From contig CALMIK010000073.1 in NCBI GenBank assembly GCA_937863995.1, positions 1-39,374 on the forward strand: DNA of 39,374 nucleotides, written 5' to 3'. This DNA comes from an uncultured Chelatococcus sp. GTDB taxonomy: Bacteria > Pseudomonadota > Alphaproteobacteria > Rhizobiales > Beijerinckiaceae. The notes below the pieces were generated by a model, which saw only the letters and a list, made by a program, of their open reading frames with translations, was not told the origin of the DNA and did no database searches. Within the stretch, counting starts at the first letter, position 1; each line of letters starts with the position of its first letter. The translations under genes and the position numbers were made by a program. Shown one piece after another: positions 9,769-19,536 of this stretch.

Positions 9769-10242
9769 ATGCGCTGGCTGATCGGCTTTTTCCTCGTCGT
9801 CGCGCTCGCCTTGCCGGCGGCGGCCGTGCAGCCCGACGAAGTGCTGCCGGACGCCGCGATGGAGAGCCGCGCGCGGCAGATCTCGGCGGAGCTGCGCTGC
9901 CTTGTGTGCCAGAACGAATCGATCGACGATTCGAACGCTCCATTGGCGCGCGACCTGCGGCTGCTGGTGCGCGACCGCCTGAAAGCCGGCGACAGCGACG
10001 CGGACGTTTTGGACTTCATCGTGGCCCGTTACGGCGAATTCGTGCTGCTGCGGCCGGTTTTTGCCGCGCACACGCTCTTGTTGTGGCTCGCGCCGGTGGC
10101 GATATTCCTGCTGGGCGCGTTCGTGGCGCTGCGTTTCGTCCGTCAGGGACGGCGGCAGGAAGCCGCCCCCCTCAGCGACCACGAAAAGGCGCGGCTCGAC
10201 GCCGTGCTGCGCCGTGACGATGCGAAGCCAGACGACACGTGA
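9769..10242 (+). CDS. ccmH: Cytochrome c biogenesis thiol protein CcmH (CycL)
   Basis: CcmH is a periplasmic membrane-anchored thioredox component that reduces apocytochrome CXXCH cysteines before haem attachment. It has 157 aa, with a signal peptide at about residues 1-20 ([17 protein letters not shown]). The conserved active-site motif LRCLVCQN contains C44 and C47. The following segment ([21 protein letters not shown], then [14 protein letters not shown]) is typical of the family. One membrane helix lies at about residues 102-122, with a short cytoplasmic tail. This is the short, one-domain form of alphaproteobacteria, which fits the separate ccmI in the same operon. The start ATG follows a GAGGAGCG ribosome site. 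Confidence 0.97.
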   Translation: MRWLIGFFLVVALALPAAAVQPDEVLPDAAMESRARQISAELRCLVCQNESIDDSNAPLARDLRLLVRDRLKAGDSDADVLDFIVARYGEFVLLRPVFAAHTLLLWLAPVAIFLLGAFVALRFVRQGRRQEAAPLSDHEKARLDAVLRRDDAKPDDT

Positions 10243-10375
10243 CGCGACCTTACAGATTTTTCATGCGGCGTTGATGCCCTCGTAAGGGTCGCCTCTCCAT
10301 AGTCGTCTTCAACAAGGCGGGGTTCGGCGTACCGCGTGGATGCGCCCCGCCCGAATTGATTGTCAGGAGAGATTG

Positions 10376-11917
10376 ATGTCCGATCACACCACCATGAAGT
10401 CCCCCAATCAGCGCCGTCGCGTGCGTTCCATGCTGCTCGGCGCCGTCGCGCTCGCGGCGCTGGCGGGCGCTGGCACGCTGGCCGATTTCACGCTCAACCC
10501 TCCCGCCGCGGCCAACGCGCAGAACATCACCACGACCGCGCCGTCGACCCCCGTCGTGGTGCCCGGCCAGACCTCGTTCGCCGATCTCGTCGACCGCGTG
10601 AAGCCGGCCGTGGTGTCGGTGCGCGTCAAGATCGCCGTGGATCAGGAAGAGGGCGGCGGCCCGTCGCTGCAGCAGTTCGGCTTCCCGCCCGGCAGCCCGT
10701 TCGAGGAATTCTTCCGCCGCTTCGGCGCGCCGCAGGATCAGGAGCAGCGTCCCGGCCGCCGCGGCCCCTCGCCGCGTCGCTTCGGCGAGGCTCAGGGTTC
10801 GGGCTTCTTCATCTCGGAAGACGGCTACATCGTCACCAACAATCACGTGGTCGAGAAGAGCTCCGAGGTCGAGGTGCGCACCGATGACGGCAAGACGCTC
10901 ACCGCCAAGGTGATCGGCACCGATCCGCGCACCGACATCGCGCTGCTCAAGGTGGATGCCAAGGGGCCGTACCCGTTCGTGTCCTTCGGCGAGGGCCTGC
11001 CGCGTGTCGGCGACTGGGTGCTCGCGGTGGGCAACCCGTTCGGCCTCGGCGGCACGGTGACGGCGGGCATCGTCTCGGCGCGCGGGCGTGACATCGGCGC
11101 CGGCCCCTACGACGATTTCCTGCAGATCGACGCCTCCGTCAACCGCGGCAACTCGGGCGGCCCCGCCTTCGATCTCGCCGGCAACGTGGTGGGTGTGAAC
11201 ACGGCCATCGCCTCGCCGTCGGGCGGCAGCGTCGGCATCGCCTTCGCCATTCCCGCCGAAACGGTGCAGAAGGTCGTGGGCGAGATCCGCGATCACGGCA
11301 CGGTGCGCCGCGGCTTCCTCGGCGTGCAGATCCAGCCGGTGACCGAGGACATCGCGTCGAGCATCGGCCTCTCCAAGGCCGAGGGCGCCATCGTCGCAAG
11401 GGTCGAGAACGACAGCCCCGCCGACAAGGCCGGCGTGAAGACGGGCGACGCCATCACCTCCGTGAACGGCAAGACGGTGAAGGACGCGCGCGAGCTGTCG
11501 CGCGAGATCGCCGGCTTCAACCCCGGCTCCACCGTGAAGCTCAAGGTGTGGCGCGACGGCAAGGAGCGCGACGTCGAGGTGAAGCTCACCGAGCTGCCCG
11601 GCGAGGAAGGCGGCGCCAAGGCGGCCGATGAGCGCGAGGGCGGCAGCCTCGGCCTGCGTCTTGCGCCCGCGGGCAGTGTCGGCGGCGCCGGCAAGGAAGG
11701 CGTCGTCATCGTCGGCGTCGAGCCCAACAGCCAGGCCGAGGAGCGCGGCTTCCGCACCGGCGACGTGATCCTCGAGGTCTCCGGCCAGAAGGTCGAGAGC
11801 CCGGCCGACGTGCGCAAGGCGGTCGCCGCCGTGCGCAAGGACGGCAAGCGCGCGGTGCTGTTCCGTGTGCAGTCGCAGGAAGGCACCCGCTTCATCGCGC
11901 TGCCCGTCGGCGAATAA
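10376..11917 (+). CDS. degP: Periplasmic Do-like serine protease/chaperone DegP
   Basis: This is an HtrA-family periplasmic protease and chaperone that degrades misfolded envelope proteins. It has 513 aa from the ATG at 10376, which has AGGAGA upstream; an in-frame ATG at 10340 lacks such a site. An N-terminal export segment (residues about 15-45) is followed by the trypsin-like domain with catalytic triad H157 (VTNNHVVE), D187 (DPRTDIALL) and S260 (NRGNSGGPA). Two PDZ domains follow, at about residues 300-385 and 410-505. A Q-rich/Arg-rich linker (residues 95-135) forms the LA loop. The position between ccmH and a two-component system is the usual rhizobial arrangement. Transcription ends at a strong hairpin 26 bp after the stop. 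Confidence 0.96.
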   Translation: MSDHTTMKSPNQRRRVRSMLLGAVALAALAGAGTLADFTLNPPAAANAQNITTTAPSTPVVVPGQTSFADLVDRVKPAVVSVRVKIAVDQEEGGGPSLQQFGFPPGSPFEEFFRRFGAPQDQEQRPGRRGPSPRRFGEAQGSGFFISEDGYIVTNNHVVEKSSEVEVRTDDGKTLTAKVIGTDPRTDIALLKVDAKGPYPFVSFGEGLPRVGDWVLAVGNPFGLGGTVTAGIVSARGRDIGAGPYDDFLQIDASVNRGNSGGPAFDLAGNVVGVNTAIASPSGGSVGIAFAIPAETVQKVVGEIRDHGTVRRGFLGVQIQPVTEDIASSIGLSKAEGAIVARVENDSPADKAGVKTGDAITSVNGKTVKDARELSREIAGFNPGSTVKLKVWRDGKERDVEVKLTELPGEEGGAKAADEREGGSLGLRLAPAGSVGGAGKEGVVIVGVEPNSQAEERGFRTGDVILEVSGQKVESPADVRKAVAAVRKDGKRAVLFRVQSQEGTRFIALPVGE

Positions 11918-11943
11918 GCCGGCATCCCGACGGTAATCTATGG

Positions 11944-11986
11944 GCGGCTGCGTTTTTCTCTGCGGAGCGGGCGCAGCCGCTTTTTT
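11944..11986 (+). terminator. Intrinsic terminator after degP
   Basis: A 9-bp perfect stem (GCGGCTGCG / CGCAGCCGC) with a 19-nt loop is followed immediately by six T residues. It separates degP from the two-component genes. Confidence 0.85.
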
Positions 11987-12022
11987 ATCGCTCTTTCCCC
12001 GGCCGCGCGGGAGGTTATGCTC

Positions 12023-12712
12023 ATGCCCATGCGAATCCTCATCATCGAAGACGATCCGGATGCCGCCGGCTACATCACCAAGGCGCTGCGCGAGGCGGGA
12101 CATCTCGCCGACCACGCCCCGGACGGGCTCGAAGGCTATGCACTGGCGCGCGAGGGCGACTACGACGTGCTCGTGGTCGACCGCATGCTGCCCAAGCTCG
12201 ACGGCCTGTCGGTGATCCGCTCGCTGCGCGAGCAGAAGGTGGAAACGCCGGTGCTGATTCTCTCGGCTCTGGGGCAGGTGGACGACCGCGTGAAGGGCCT
12301 GCGCGCCGGCGGCGACGACTATCTGGCCAAGCCATACGCCTTTTCCGAACTGCTGGCGCGCGTCGAGGCGCTGGCGCGCCGGCGCGTCGGCCCGGCCGGC
12401 GAGGCGACCGTTTACCGCGTGGGCGATCTGGAGCTCGACCGCCTGTCGCACAACGTCACCCGCGCCGGCGAGGAGATCCTGCTCCAGCCGCGTGAGTTCC
12501 GGCTGCTCGAATACCTGATGCGCAACGCCGGGCAGGTGGTGACGCGCACCATGCTGCTCGAGAACGTATGGGACTATCATTTCGATCCGCAGACGAACGT
12601 CATCGACGTGCACGTTTCGCGCCTGCGCTCCAAGATCGACAAGGGCTACGCCACCCCGTTGATCCACACCATCCGCGGCGCGGGATACATGGTCCGTGAC
12701 GGCGCTCGGTAA
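12023..12712 (+). CDS. OmpR-family response regulator
   Basis: This is the transcriptional output protein of a two-component system, about 229 aa. The receiver domain (residues about 4-115) has the acidic pair in LIIEDDPD, phospho-acceptor D53 in VVDRMLP, and the conserved Lys in AKPYAF. The C-terminal winged-helix DNA-binding domain (residues about 130-225) has the standard LLEYLMRNAGQVVTRTMLLENVW and VDVHVSRLRSKID segments. Three in-frame ATGs lie at 12017, 12023 and 12029. The GGGAGG at 12009-12014 sits eight bases before 12023, so that start is preferred. The reading frame overlaps the sensor kinase by 17 bases. The signal and target genes are unknown; proximity to degP suggests envelope stress, but this is only an inference. 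Confidence 0.93.
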   Translation: MPMRILIIEDDPDAAGYITKALREAGHLADHAPDGLEGYALAREGDYDVLVVDRMLPKLDGLSVIRSLREQKVETPVLILSALGQVDDRVKGLRAGGDDYLAKPYAFSELLARVEALARRRVGPAGEATVYRVGDLELDRLSHNVTRAGEEILLQPREFRLLEYLMRNAGQVVTRTMLLENVWDYHFDPQTNVIDVHVSRLRSKIDKGYATPLIHTIRGAGYMVRDGAR

Positions 12713-14159
12713 GCTTGTCCGCACCACGGTCTTCAAGCTGCTGGCGATGTACCTGGTGCTGTTCGTGCTCTTCGCCGGCTTCGTCATCGGCTATGTCGGC
12801 TGGAACACGCGGCAGGTGATCGACGGGCAGATCCGCGACACCATCGAGGCGGAGATCCGCGGCCTTTCCGAGCAGTACCGCGTCGGCGGCATCCGCCGGC
12901 TCGTCGGCATCATCGAGCGGCGCACGCGCGAGCCGGGCGCGTCGCTCTATCTGGTCACGACCTTCGCCGGCGAGTTTCTGGCGGGCAACGTCGATTCGGT
13001 GCCGTTCGAGATCCTCGACCGGCCCGGCGTGCACGAGACCTTCTACAGCCCCGGCGACGAGCTGGATCGGCGCTCGCGCGAGGCGATGGCGCACGTCTTC
13101 GTCCTGCCCGGCGGCTTCCGGCTGCTGGTGGGGCGGGATCTGGCGGAACGCGAGCGGCTCAACGAGGTAACCCGCGAGGCGCTGCTGATCTCGCTCGGCC
13201 TCGTGACGGTGCTGGCGTGCGTGGGCGGCTGGTTCATTATGGGGCGGGTGCTGAAGCGCGTCGACGCCATGACGGAGACGGCGCGCACCATCATGGCGGG
13301 CGATCTCGGCGGGCGGCTCGCGGTGGCCGGCACCGGCGACGAGCTCGACCGGCTGGCGCTCAACCTGAATGCCATGCTGGAGCGCATCAACGAGCTGATG
13401 ACCGGCATGAAGGAAGTGTCCGACAACATCGCGCACGATCTCAAGACGCCGCTCACCCGCCTGCGCAACCGTGCCGAGGAGGCGCTGCGCAACGCGACCA
13501 CTACCGAGGAATACGCCCGCGCGATCGAGGACACGATCGAGGAATCGGACAATCTCATCAGCGTGTTCAACGCGCTGCTGACCATCGCGCGCCTCGAGGC
13601 CGGCAACGCGCCCGCGAACGGGGCGCCCTTCGACCTGGCCGAGACGGCGCGCTCCGTGGCCGAACTTTACGAGGCGGTGGCCGACGAGGCGCTGACGCCC
13701 GTGGTCGTCGCCATCGCGCCCGATCTCGTTTTGCCCGTGGCCGGCAATCGCGAGCTGGCCGGGCAGGCGCTCGCCAATCTGGTGGACAACGCGCTGAAAT
13801 ACGGCTCCTCGGGTGACGAGAAAAAGGCCATCGTCATCAGCGCGCGGCGCGAGCGCGACGTGGATGGCCGCGAAACCGCCGTGATCGAGGTGGCGGACCG
13901 GGGGCCGGGCATTCCCGAAGCAGACCGCGAACATGTGCTGGAACGCTTCGCGCGGCTCGAATCCTCGCGCACGCGGCCGGGTTTCGGCCTCGGGCTCAGC
14001 CTCGTTGCGGCGGTGGTGCGCATGCACGACGGGCGTCTGACGCTGGCCGACAACGCGCCGGGATTGCGCGTGGTGCTCGCCTTGCCGGTTGCCGCCGTTT
14101 CTGACACGATCGCCCGGCCGCCCGCACAGGGGGAGGCGGCGACGGAGCATTTGACGTGA
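12696..14159 (+). CDS. Sensor histidine kinase (EnvZ-like, HAMP)
   Basis: This is the membrane sensor partner of the preceding regulator, 487 aa, starting with GTG inside the regulator gene. Membrane helices at about residues 13-34 and 162-182 flank a periplasmic sensor region of about 125 residues. A HAMP domain follows (about 183-235), then the phospho-acceptor H247 in the H-box DNIAHDLKTPLTRL. The ATPase domain has the N-box (NLVDNALKYG), D-box (DRGPGIP) and G-box (GFGLGLSLV). All kinase motifs appear intact. Its stop overlaps the glnE GTG start (GTGA), so all three genes are probably translated from one message. Confidence 0.95.
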   Translation: MTALGKLVRTTVFKLLAMYLVLFVLFAGFVIGYVGWNTRQVIDGQIRDTIEAEIRGLSEQYRVGGIRRLVGIIERRTREPGASLYLVTTFAGEFLAGNVDSVPFEILDRPGVHETFYSPGDELDRRSREAMAHVFVLPGGFRLLVGRDLAERERLNEVTREALLISLGLVTVLACVGGWFIMGRVLKRVDAMTETARTIMAGDLGGRLAVAGTGDELDRLALNLNAMLERINELMTGMKEVSDNIAHDLKTPLTRLRNRAEEALRNATTTEEYARAIEDTIEESDNLISVFNALLTIARLEAGNAPANGAPFDLAETARSVAELYEAVADEALTPVVVAIAPDLVLPVAGNRELAGQALANLVDNALKYGSSGDEKKAIVISARRERDVDGRETAVIEVADRGPGIPEADREHVLERFARLESSRTRPGFGLGLSLVAAVVRMHDGRLTLADNAPGLRVVLALPVAAVSDTIARPPAQGEAATEHLT

Positions 14160-17101
14160 CAGACACCGCGTCCCGGGACCTTGAGCCGCTGATCGCGCGA
14201 ATCGACCGCGCACCCGTTCTGGCCGACGAGGCGCGGGCGCTGGCGGATCTCGCCGACATACCGGGCAGCGACGCGTGGCCCGCGCCCGTGCGCCGCCTCA
14301 TTGGCGGGCTTTCGGAACATTCGCCGTTCCTGTGGCGGCTGGCGGTCAACGACCCCGCGCGGCTGGAGCGGCTGCTGTTGGCGAGCGCCGCCGACAACCG
14401 CGCCCGCATCCTCGCCGATGTCGAGCAGGCGGCGGGCGAGGCGGATGCGGCCGTGTTCATGCAGCGCCTGCGCCGCGCGCGTGGCGAGCACGCTCTGCTG
14501 GTCGCGCTCGCCGATCTGGGCGGCGTGTGGCCGCTCGAGCCGGTCATCGAGGCGCTCTCGGCCTTCGCCGATGCCGCCGTGAAAAGCGCCGTCCGCTTCA
14601 TCCTGCTGCGCGCCGTCGAGGCCGGGCGCTTCAATCCGCCCGACCCCGCAAACCCGGAGCTGGATTCCGGCCTCGTGGTGCTGGCGCTCGGCAAGCACGG
14701 GGCGGGGGAGCTAAACTACTCCAGCGACATCGATATCGTGCTGTTCTACGATCCGGAGGCGCCGGTCGTCGGCCGCGATGCGCCGCCGGCGTTTTTCGTC
14801 AAGCTCGCCCGCGAGCTCGTGAAGCTGCTGCAGGAGCGCACGGGCGATGGCTACGTGTTCCGCGTCGACCTGCGCCTGCGCCCCGATCCCGGCTCGACCG
14901 CGCCCGCCGTCGCCCTGCCGACCGCCTTTTCCTACTACGAGACGGTGGGGCAGAACTGGGAGCGCGCCGCCTTCATCAAGGCGCGCCCCATCGCCGGCGA
15001 CATCGCCGTGGCCGATGGCTTCCTGTCGGATCTGAAGCCCTTCATCTGGCGGAAATATTTCGACTTCGCCACCATCGCCGACATCCATGCCATGAAGCGG
15101 CAGATCCATGCCGTGCGCGGCCACAGCGAGATCGCGGTCGCCGGGCACGACATCAAGCTGGGGCGCGGTGGCATCCGTGAGATCGAGTTCTTCGTCCAGA
15201 CCCAGCAGCTCGTCTTCGGCGGCAGGCGTCCGCAGTTGCGGGGGCGGCGCACGCTCGACATGCTCAAGGCGCTGACCGAGGATGGCTGGATCACCGCCCA
15301 GGCCCGCGATGACCTCACGCAGGCCTATGTTTTCCTGCGCACCGTCGAGCACCGCCTGCAGATGGTCGCGGACGAGCAGACCCAGCGCCTGCCCACCGAC
15401 ACCGCCGAACTCACGCGCTTCGCCCGCTTCTGCGGCTTCGTCTCGCTCGAATCCTTCGCCGTCGCGCTCACCCATCACGCGCAGATCGTGCAGGAGCATT
15501 ATGCCCTGCTGTTCGAGGAAGCACCCGAACTCGCGGCGGCGGCGGGAAGCCTCGTCTTCACCGGCTCGGAAGACGATCCGGAGACGCTGGAGACGTTGCA
15601 GCGTCTGGGTTTTCGCGATGCTCCGCGTGTGGCGGAAACCGTGCGCGGCTGGCACTTCGGCCGCCGTAAGGCCGTGACCAGCGCCCGCGCGCGCGAAGTG
15701 CTGACCGAGATCACGCCGGCGCTGCTGACGGCGCTGGGGCGCACGGCGGCGCCGGATGCGGCGCTGGCGGCGCTCGACGAAGCGTTCGGGCGCATTTCGG
15801 CGGCGGTTGAGCTCATGTCCATCCTGCGCTCCAACGACAAGTTGCTGGCGCTGTTCGCCGATCTCCTCGGCTCCGCCCCGCGTCTTACCGATGTCGTGGC
15901 TCAGAGCCCCCACGTGCTCGATGCGGTGATCGACCCGGCCTTTTTCTCGGCGGCGGTCGATCCGCGCACCGTTGGCGAGCGCATTCGCGGCCTCGTGACC
16001 GTTGGGCCGTCGGCGGAGGCGCAAGGGGCTGGCGCGTTCGAGGAGTTCCTGGACAAAGCGCGCGACGCCGCCCGGCAGGAGACCTTCCTCACCGGCGCGC
16101 GGCTCATTTCCGGCATCATCGCGCCGGAGACGGCGGGCCTCGCCTATTCGGCGGTCGCCGGGGCGCTCGTCGAGGTGACGCTCGACAACGTGCGCGCGGC
16201 GTTTGCCGCCGAACACGGCCACGTGCCCGGCGCGCGCATGGTGGTGCTGGGGATGGGGCGGCTTGGCGCGCGCGAAATGACCGCGTCGTCCGATCTCGAT
16301 CTCGTCGTGCTTTACGATTTCGATCCGGAACGCAGCCGCAGCGACGGCCCGCGCCCGCTCGACGCCGTGATGTATCATGCCCGCCTGACCCAGCGGCTGA
16401 TGAGCGCGCTTACCGTGCCCACCCGCCGTGGCCGTCTCTATGAGGTCGATATGCGCCTGCGCCCTTCCGGCAGCCAGGGGCCGGTGGCGACGCAATTCCA
16501 CGGCTTCGTCGATTATTATGCCCGGCACGCGGAAGTGTGGGAGCACATGGCGCTGACCCGCGCGCGGGTGATCGCGGGCGATCCCGACCTCGCGCGCGAG
16601 ACGGGCGAGGCAGTCCGCGCCGTGCTGAACGGCCCCCGCGACCGCGCCGCCCTCGCCGCCGCGGTCAGCGACATGCGCGCGCTCATCGAGACCGAGAAGG
16701 GCGAGGCCGGCGGCTGGGATATGAAGCTCGCTCGTGGCGGGCTGTTCGATCTCGAGTTCCTGGCGCAATATCTCGTGCTGGCCCATGCCGCCGATCACCC
16801 GGAACTGACGGCGGATGTCGGCACAGGCCGTGTGTTCGACGTCGCCGCCAACCTGGGCATCCTGCCGGGTGAAACCGCCGAGACGTTGCGTATCGGCTAC
16901 CGGCTGCTGTCCGATGTGTTCCAGTGGCAGCGCCTCACCGTCGACGGACCTTTCACGGCGGAGACGGCGCCGGCCGCCGTGGTGACGCGCATCGCCAACG
17001 CCGTCGGTCTGCCGGACGGCAAGGTGCTGGAACTGCACCTTGCCGAGACGCGGGCGCGTGTGCGGCAGGTCTACGAAACCATTCTGATTGCCGGCAATTG
17101 A
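14156..17101 (+). CDS. glnE: Bifunctional glutamine synthetase adenylyltransferase/adenylyl-removing enzyme
   Basis: GlnE controls nitrogen assimilation by adding AMP to, and removing it from, glutamine synthetase in response to PII and glutamine. The 981-aa length fits the family. Two nucleotidyltransferase domains are visible, each with the metal-binding Asp pair. In the N-terminal removase domain it is in SSDIDIVLFYDPE at about residue 190; in the C-terminal transferase domain it is in SSDLDLVVLYDFDPE at about residue 712. The linking segments LGRGGIREIEFFVQ and LARGGLFDLEFLAQ are hallmark motifs. The GTG start overlaps the kinase stop by four bases. Confidence 0.97.
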   Translation: MTDTASRDLEPLIARIDRAPVLADEARALADLADIPGSDAWPAPVRRLIGGLSEHSPFLWRLAVNDPARLERLLLASAADNRARILADVEQAAGEADAAVFMQRLRRARGEHALLVALADLGGVWPLEPVIEALSAFADAAVKSAVRFILLRAVEAGRFNPPDPANPELDSGLVVLALGKHGAGELNYSSDIDIVLFYDPEAPVVGRDAPPAFFVKLARELVKLLQERTGDGYVFRVDLRLRPDPGSTAPAVALPTAFSYYETVGQNWERAAFIKARPIAGDIAVADGFLSDLKPFIWRKYFDFATIADIHAMKRQIHAVRGHSEIAVAGHDIKLGRGGIREIEFFVQTQQLVFGGRRPQLRGRRTLDMLKALTEDGWITAQARDDLTQAYVFLRTVEHRLQMVADEQTQRLPTDTAELTRFARFCGFVSLESFAVALTHHAQIVQEHYALLFEEAPELAAAAGSLVFTGSEDDPETLETLQRLGFRDAPRVAETVRGWHFGRRKAVTSARAREVLTEITPALLTALGRTAAPDAALAALDEAFGRISAAVELMSILRSNDKLLALFADLLGSAPRLTDVVAQSPHVLDAVIDPAFFSAAVDPRTVGERIRGLVTVGPSAEAQGAGAFEEFLDKARDAARQETFLTGARLISGIIAPETAGLAYSAVAGALVEVTLDNVRAAFAAEHGHVPGARMVVLGMGRLGAREMTASSDLDLVVLYDFDPERSRSDGPRPLDAVMYHARLTQRLMSALTVPTRRGRLYEVDMRLRPSGSQGPVATQFHGFVDYYARHAEVWEHMALTRARVIAGDPDLARETGEAVRAVLNGPRDRAALAAAVSDMRALIETEKGEAGGWDMKLARGGLFDLEFLAQYLVLAHAADHPELTADVGTGRVFDVAANLGILPGETAETLRIGYRLLSDVFQWQRLTVDGPFTAETAPAAVVTRIANAVGLPDGKVLELHLAETRARVRQVYETILIAGN

Positions 17102-17102
17102 T

Positions 17103-17151
17103 GTGATATGTCACGTAATGGCATTATCACGTTGTTAAATAAAGATTTAAC
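17103..17151. promoter_or_regulatory. AT-rich nested inverted repeats between glnE and pyrB
   Basis: Directly after the glnE stop, GTGATA (17103-17108) pairs with TATCAC (17125-17130). Inside this pair, TAATG-G-CATTA forms a second dyad. A further perfect inverted repeat GTTAAAT-AAAG-ATTTAAC spans 17134-17151. No T-tract follows. The block could act as a transcription end or processing signal for glnE, or as a binding site upstream of pyrB. Its AT content stands out against the surrounding GC-rich DNA. Confidence 0.45.
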
Positions 17152-17278
17152 TGAAAAATAGACAGCGGACGGGCGGATTTTCGGCGAGTCGTCCCCGGAA
17201 ATCTGCGCCGCTTCCGGCCTGCCGGCGCGGTGGGCGATTTTCAAGGCGCGAAGAATCCTCTATAGGGATGCTTTCAGA

Positions 17279-18235
17279 ATGAGCGAGCATCACACCCCCC
17301 TTTTCCCTCACCGGCACCTGCTCGGGATCGAGGGTCTGTCGCGCCCGGACATCGAGGCGCTGCTGGAACTTGCCGACAAGGCCGTCGAGGTCAGCCGGCA
17401 GGTGGAGAAGAAGCGCGCCACCCTGCGTGGGCGCACGCAGATCAACCTCTTCTTCGAGCCCTCGACCCGCACCCAGTCGTCGTTCGAGCTTGCCGGCAAG
17501 CGGCTCGGGGCGGACGTCATGAACATGTCGGTGTCGTCGTCGTCCGTGAAGAAGGGCGAGACGCTCATCGACACGGCGATCACGCTCAACGCCATGCACC
17601 CGGACATCATCGTGGTGCGCCATCACGCGGCGGGCGCGGTGCACCTGCTGGCGCGCAAGGTGGACTGCTCGGTGATCAATGCCGGCGACGGCGCGCACGA
17701 GCATCCGACCCAGGCGCTGCTCGACGCGCTCACCATCCGCCGCAACAAGGGCCGCATCGAGGGGTTGACGGTCGCGATCTGCGGTGACGTGCTGCATTCG
17801 CGTGTGGCGCGCTCCAACATCATCCTGCTGCAGGCGCTGGGCGCGCGCGTGCGCTGCGTCGGTCCGACGACGCTGCTGCCCGCCGGCATCGAGCAGTTCG
17901 GCGTCGAGACCTTCACCGACATGAAGAAAGGGCTGGAAGATGCTGACATCGTTATGATGTTGCGTCTCCAGCGCGAACGCATGAACGGTTCGTTCGTGCC
18001 GTCCGTGAAGGAATATTTCCGGTTTTACGGCCTCGACGAGGAAAAGCTCGGCTACGCCAGGCCCGATGCGCTCGTCATGCATCCCGGCCCCATGAACCGG
18101 GGTGTCGAGATTTCCTCGACCGTGGCGGACGGCGCGCAGTCGCTCATCCGCGAGCAGGTCGAGATGGGGGTTGCCGTGCGCATGGCGGTGCTCGAGGCGC
18201 TGGCGCAGCATCTGCCTAACCGGGGGGTGAAATGA
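17279..18235 (+). CDS. pyrB: Aspartate carbamoyltransferase catalytic subunit
   Basis: PyrB joins carbamoyl phosphate to L-aspartate in the first committed step of pyrimidine synthesis. The 318-aa product carries the carbamoyl-phosphate motif FEPSTRT (residues 59-65), the lysine loop SSSVKKGET, and HPTQ (residues 142-145). The C-terminal [11 protein letters not shown] segment is typical of the long bacterial type. The ATG at 17279 overlaps no upstream gene; an AGGGATG some ten bases upstream is a weak ribosome site. It overlaps the following dihydroorotase-like gene by ATGA, as in the pyrBC' pairs described in pseudomonads, where the second protein is a structural partner. No regulatory pyrI gene is present here. 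Confidence 0.96.
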   Translation: MSEHHTPLFPHRHLLGIEGLSRPDIEALLELADKAVEVSRQVEKKRATLRGRTQINLFFEPSTRTQSSFELAGKRLGADVMNMSVSSSSVKKGETLIDTAITLNAMHPDIIVVRHHAAGAVHLLARKVDCSVINAGDGAHEHPTQALLDALTIRRNKGRIEGLTVAICGDVLHSRVARSNIILLQALGARVRCVGPTTLLPAGIEQFGVETFTDMKKGLEDADIVMMLRLQRERMNGSFVPSVKEYFRFYGLDEEKLGYARPDALVMHPGPMNRGVEISSTVADGAQSLIREQVEMGVAVRMAVLEALAQHLPNRGVK

Positions 18236-19536
18236 GCGCTTTCCCATCGCCGCACCTGTTTTTCAACGCGCGGATCGTCGATCCCGCCTCGGGCCGCGAC
18301 GAGCGCGGCGGCGTGCTGGTGCGCGCCGGCCTCATCGTCGATGCCGGGCCGCATCTCGTCGCCGGCAGCGGGCCGGAGGGCGCGGCGGAGACGGATTGCG
18401 GCGGCCATGTGCTGGCGCCCGGGCTCGTGGACCTGCGCGCCTTCATCGGCGAGCCGGGCGCGGAGCACCGCGAGACGCTGAAGACCGCGAGCGAGGCGGC
18501 GGCGGCGGGCGGCGTCACCACCATCGTCTGCATGCCGGAGACCAACCCGCCGATCGACGAGCCGGCGATCGTGGACTTCGTGCTGCGCCGCGCGCGCGAC
18601 ACGGCCGTGGTGCATGTGCATCCGGCGGCGGCGCTCACCAAGGAGCTGAAAGGGCGCGAGCTCACCGAGATCGGCCTTCTGCGCGAGGCGGGCGCCGTCG
18701 CCTTCACCGACGGCACGCGCTCGGTGACGAACGCGCAGGTGCTGCGCCGGGCGTTGACTTACGCGCGCGATTTCGACGCACTCGTCATCAACCACGTCGA
18801 GGACCCCGACCTCGTCGGGCAGGGCGTGATGAACGAGGGCGCGCGCGCGAGCCTGCTCGGCCTGCACGGCATCCCGCGCGAGGCGGAAACCGTGGTGCTG
18901 GAGCGCGACATCCGTCTGGCCCGCCTCACGGGCGCACGCTATCACGCGGCGATGATCTCGTGCGCGGATTCGGTCGAGATCGTGCGCCGTGCCAAGGAAA
19001 GCGGCCTGCCGGTGACGTGCGGCGTGTCGATCAACAATCTCACGCTCAACGAGCTCGACATCGGCGACTACCGCACCTTCCTGCGCCTGTCTCCGCCGCT
19101 GCGCGACGAGGCGGACAGGCAGGCGGTGATCGCGGCGCTGGCCGAGGGCATCATCGATGTGGTCGTCTCCGACCATAACCCTCAGGACGTCGAGACCAAG
19201 CGCCAGCCCTTCTCCGAGGCGGAAAACGGGGCGCTTGGCCTCGAAACCATGCTGTCGGCGGGGTTGCGGCTGGTCGAATCGGGGCAGGTGGCGCTGCCGC
19301 GCCTGTTGGCGGCGATGTCGCACAACCCGGCTTCGCTCATCGGCCAGCCGGGCGGGGCGCTTGCCCCCGGCAAGCCGGCCGATCTTATTATTCTCGACAT
19401 CGATTTCCCGTATGTCGTCGACAAGATGAAGCTGCACTCGAAGAGCAAGAATTCGCCCTTCGACGAAGCGCGTCTCACCGGCAGGGTGCTGAAAACCTAT
19501 ATCGCCGGCCGCCTGATATACGAATACGAAGAATAA
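18232..19536 (+). CDS. pyrC: Dihydroorotase-like protein, probably non-catalytic (PyrC')
   Basis: This is a 434-aa member of the class I dihydroorotase family (TIM-barrel amidohydrolase), whose active members close carbamoyl aspartate to dihydroorotate. The overall fold is recognisable ([49 protein letters not shown]). However, the zinc-ligand HxH is replaced by R69-A-F71, the substrate Arg of the LREPG motif is G73, and the ligand His of the AHVS motif is M241. H188 and D314 remain. This pattern matches the inactive PyrC' subunits that assemble with PyrB, and the 4-bp overlap with pyrB supports such pairing. An active dihydroorotase should then exist elsewhere in the genome. The TAA stop coincides with the left target-site copy of a MITE-like insertion. 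Confidence 0.9.
   Translation: MSAFPSPHLFFNARIVDPASGRDERGGVLVRAGLIVDAGPHLVAGSGPEGAAETDCGGHVLAPGLVDLRAFIGEPGAEHRETLKTASEAAAAGGVTTIVCMPETNPPIDEPAIVDFVLRRARDTAVVHVHPAAALTKELKGRELTEIGLLREAGAVAFTDGTRSVTNAQVLRRALTYARDFDALVINHVEDPDLVGQGVMNEGARASLLGLHGIPREAETVVLERDIRLARLTGARYHAAMISCADSVEIVRRAKESGLPVTCGVSINNLTLNELDIGDYRTFLRLSPPLRDEADRQAVIAALAEGIIDVVVSDHNPQDVETKRQPFSEAENGALGLETMLSAGLRLVESGQVALPRLLAAMSHNPASLIGQPGGALAPGKPADLIILDIDFPYVVDKMKLHSKSKNSPFDEARLTGRVLKTYIAGRLIYEYEE

Noticed and set aside
7677..10019. Minus-strand 780-codon open frame opposite ccmF
   Set aside because: The composition (Arg, Glu, His, Gln runs) is typical of antisense GC-rich DNA, and ccmF/ccmH are certain on the other strand.
10340..10375. 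Upstream in-frame ATG of degP
   Set aside because: It has no ribosome site and adds residues unlike a signal peptide. AGGAGA sits properly before 10376.
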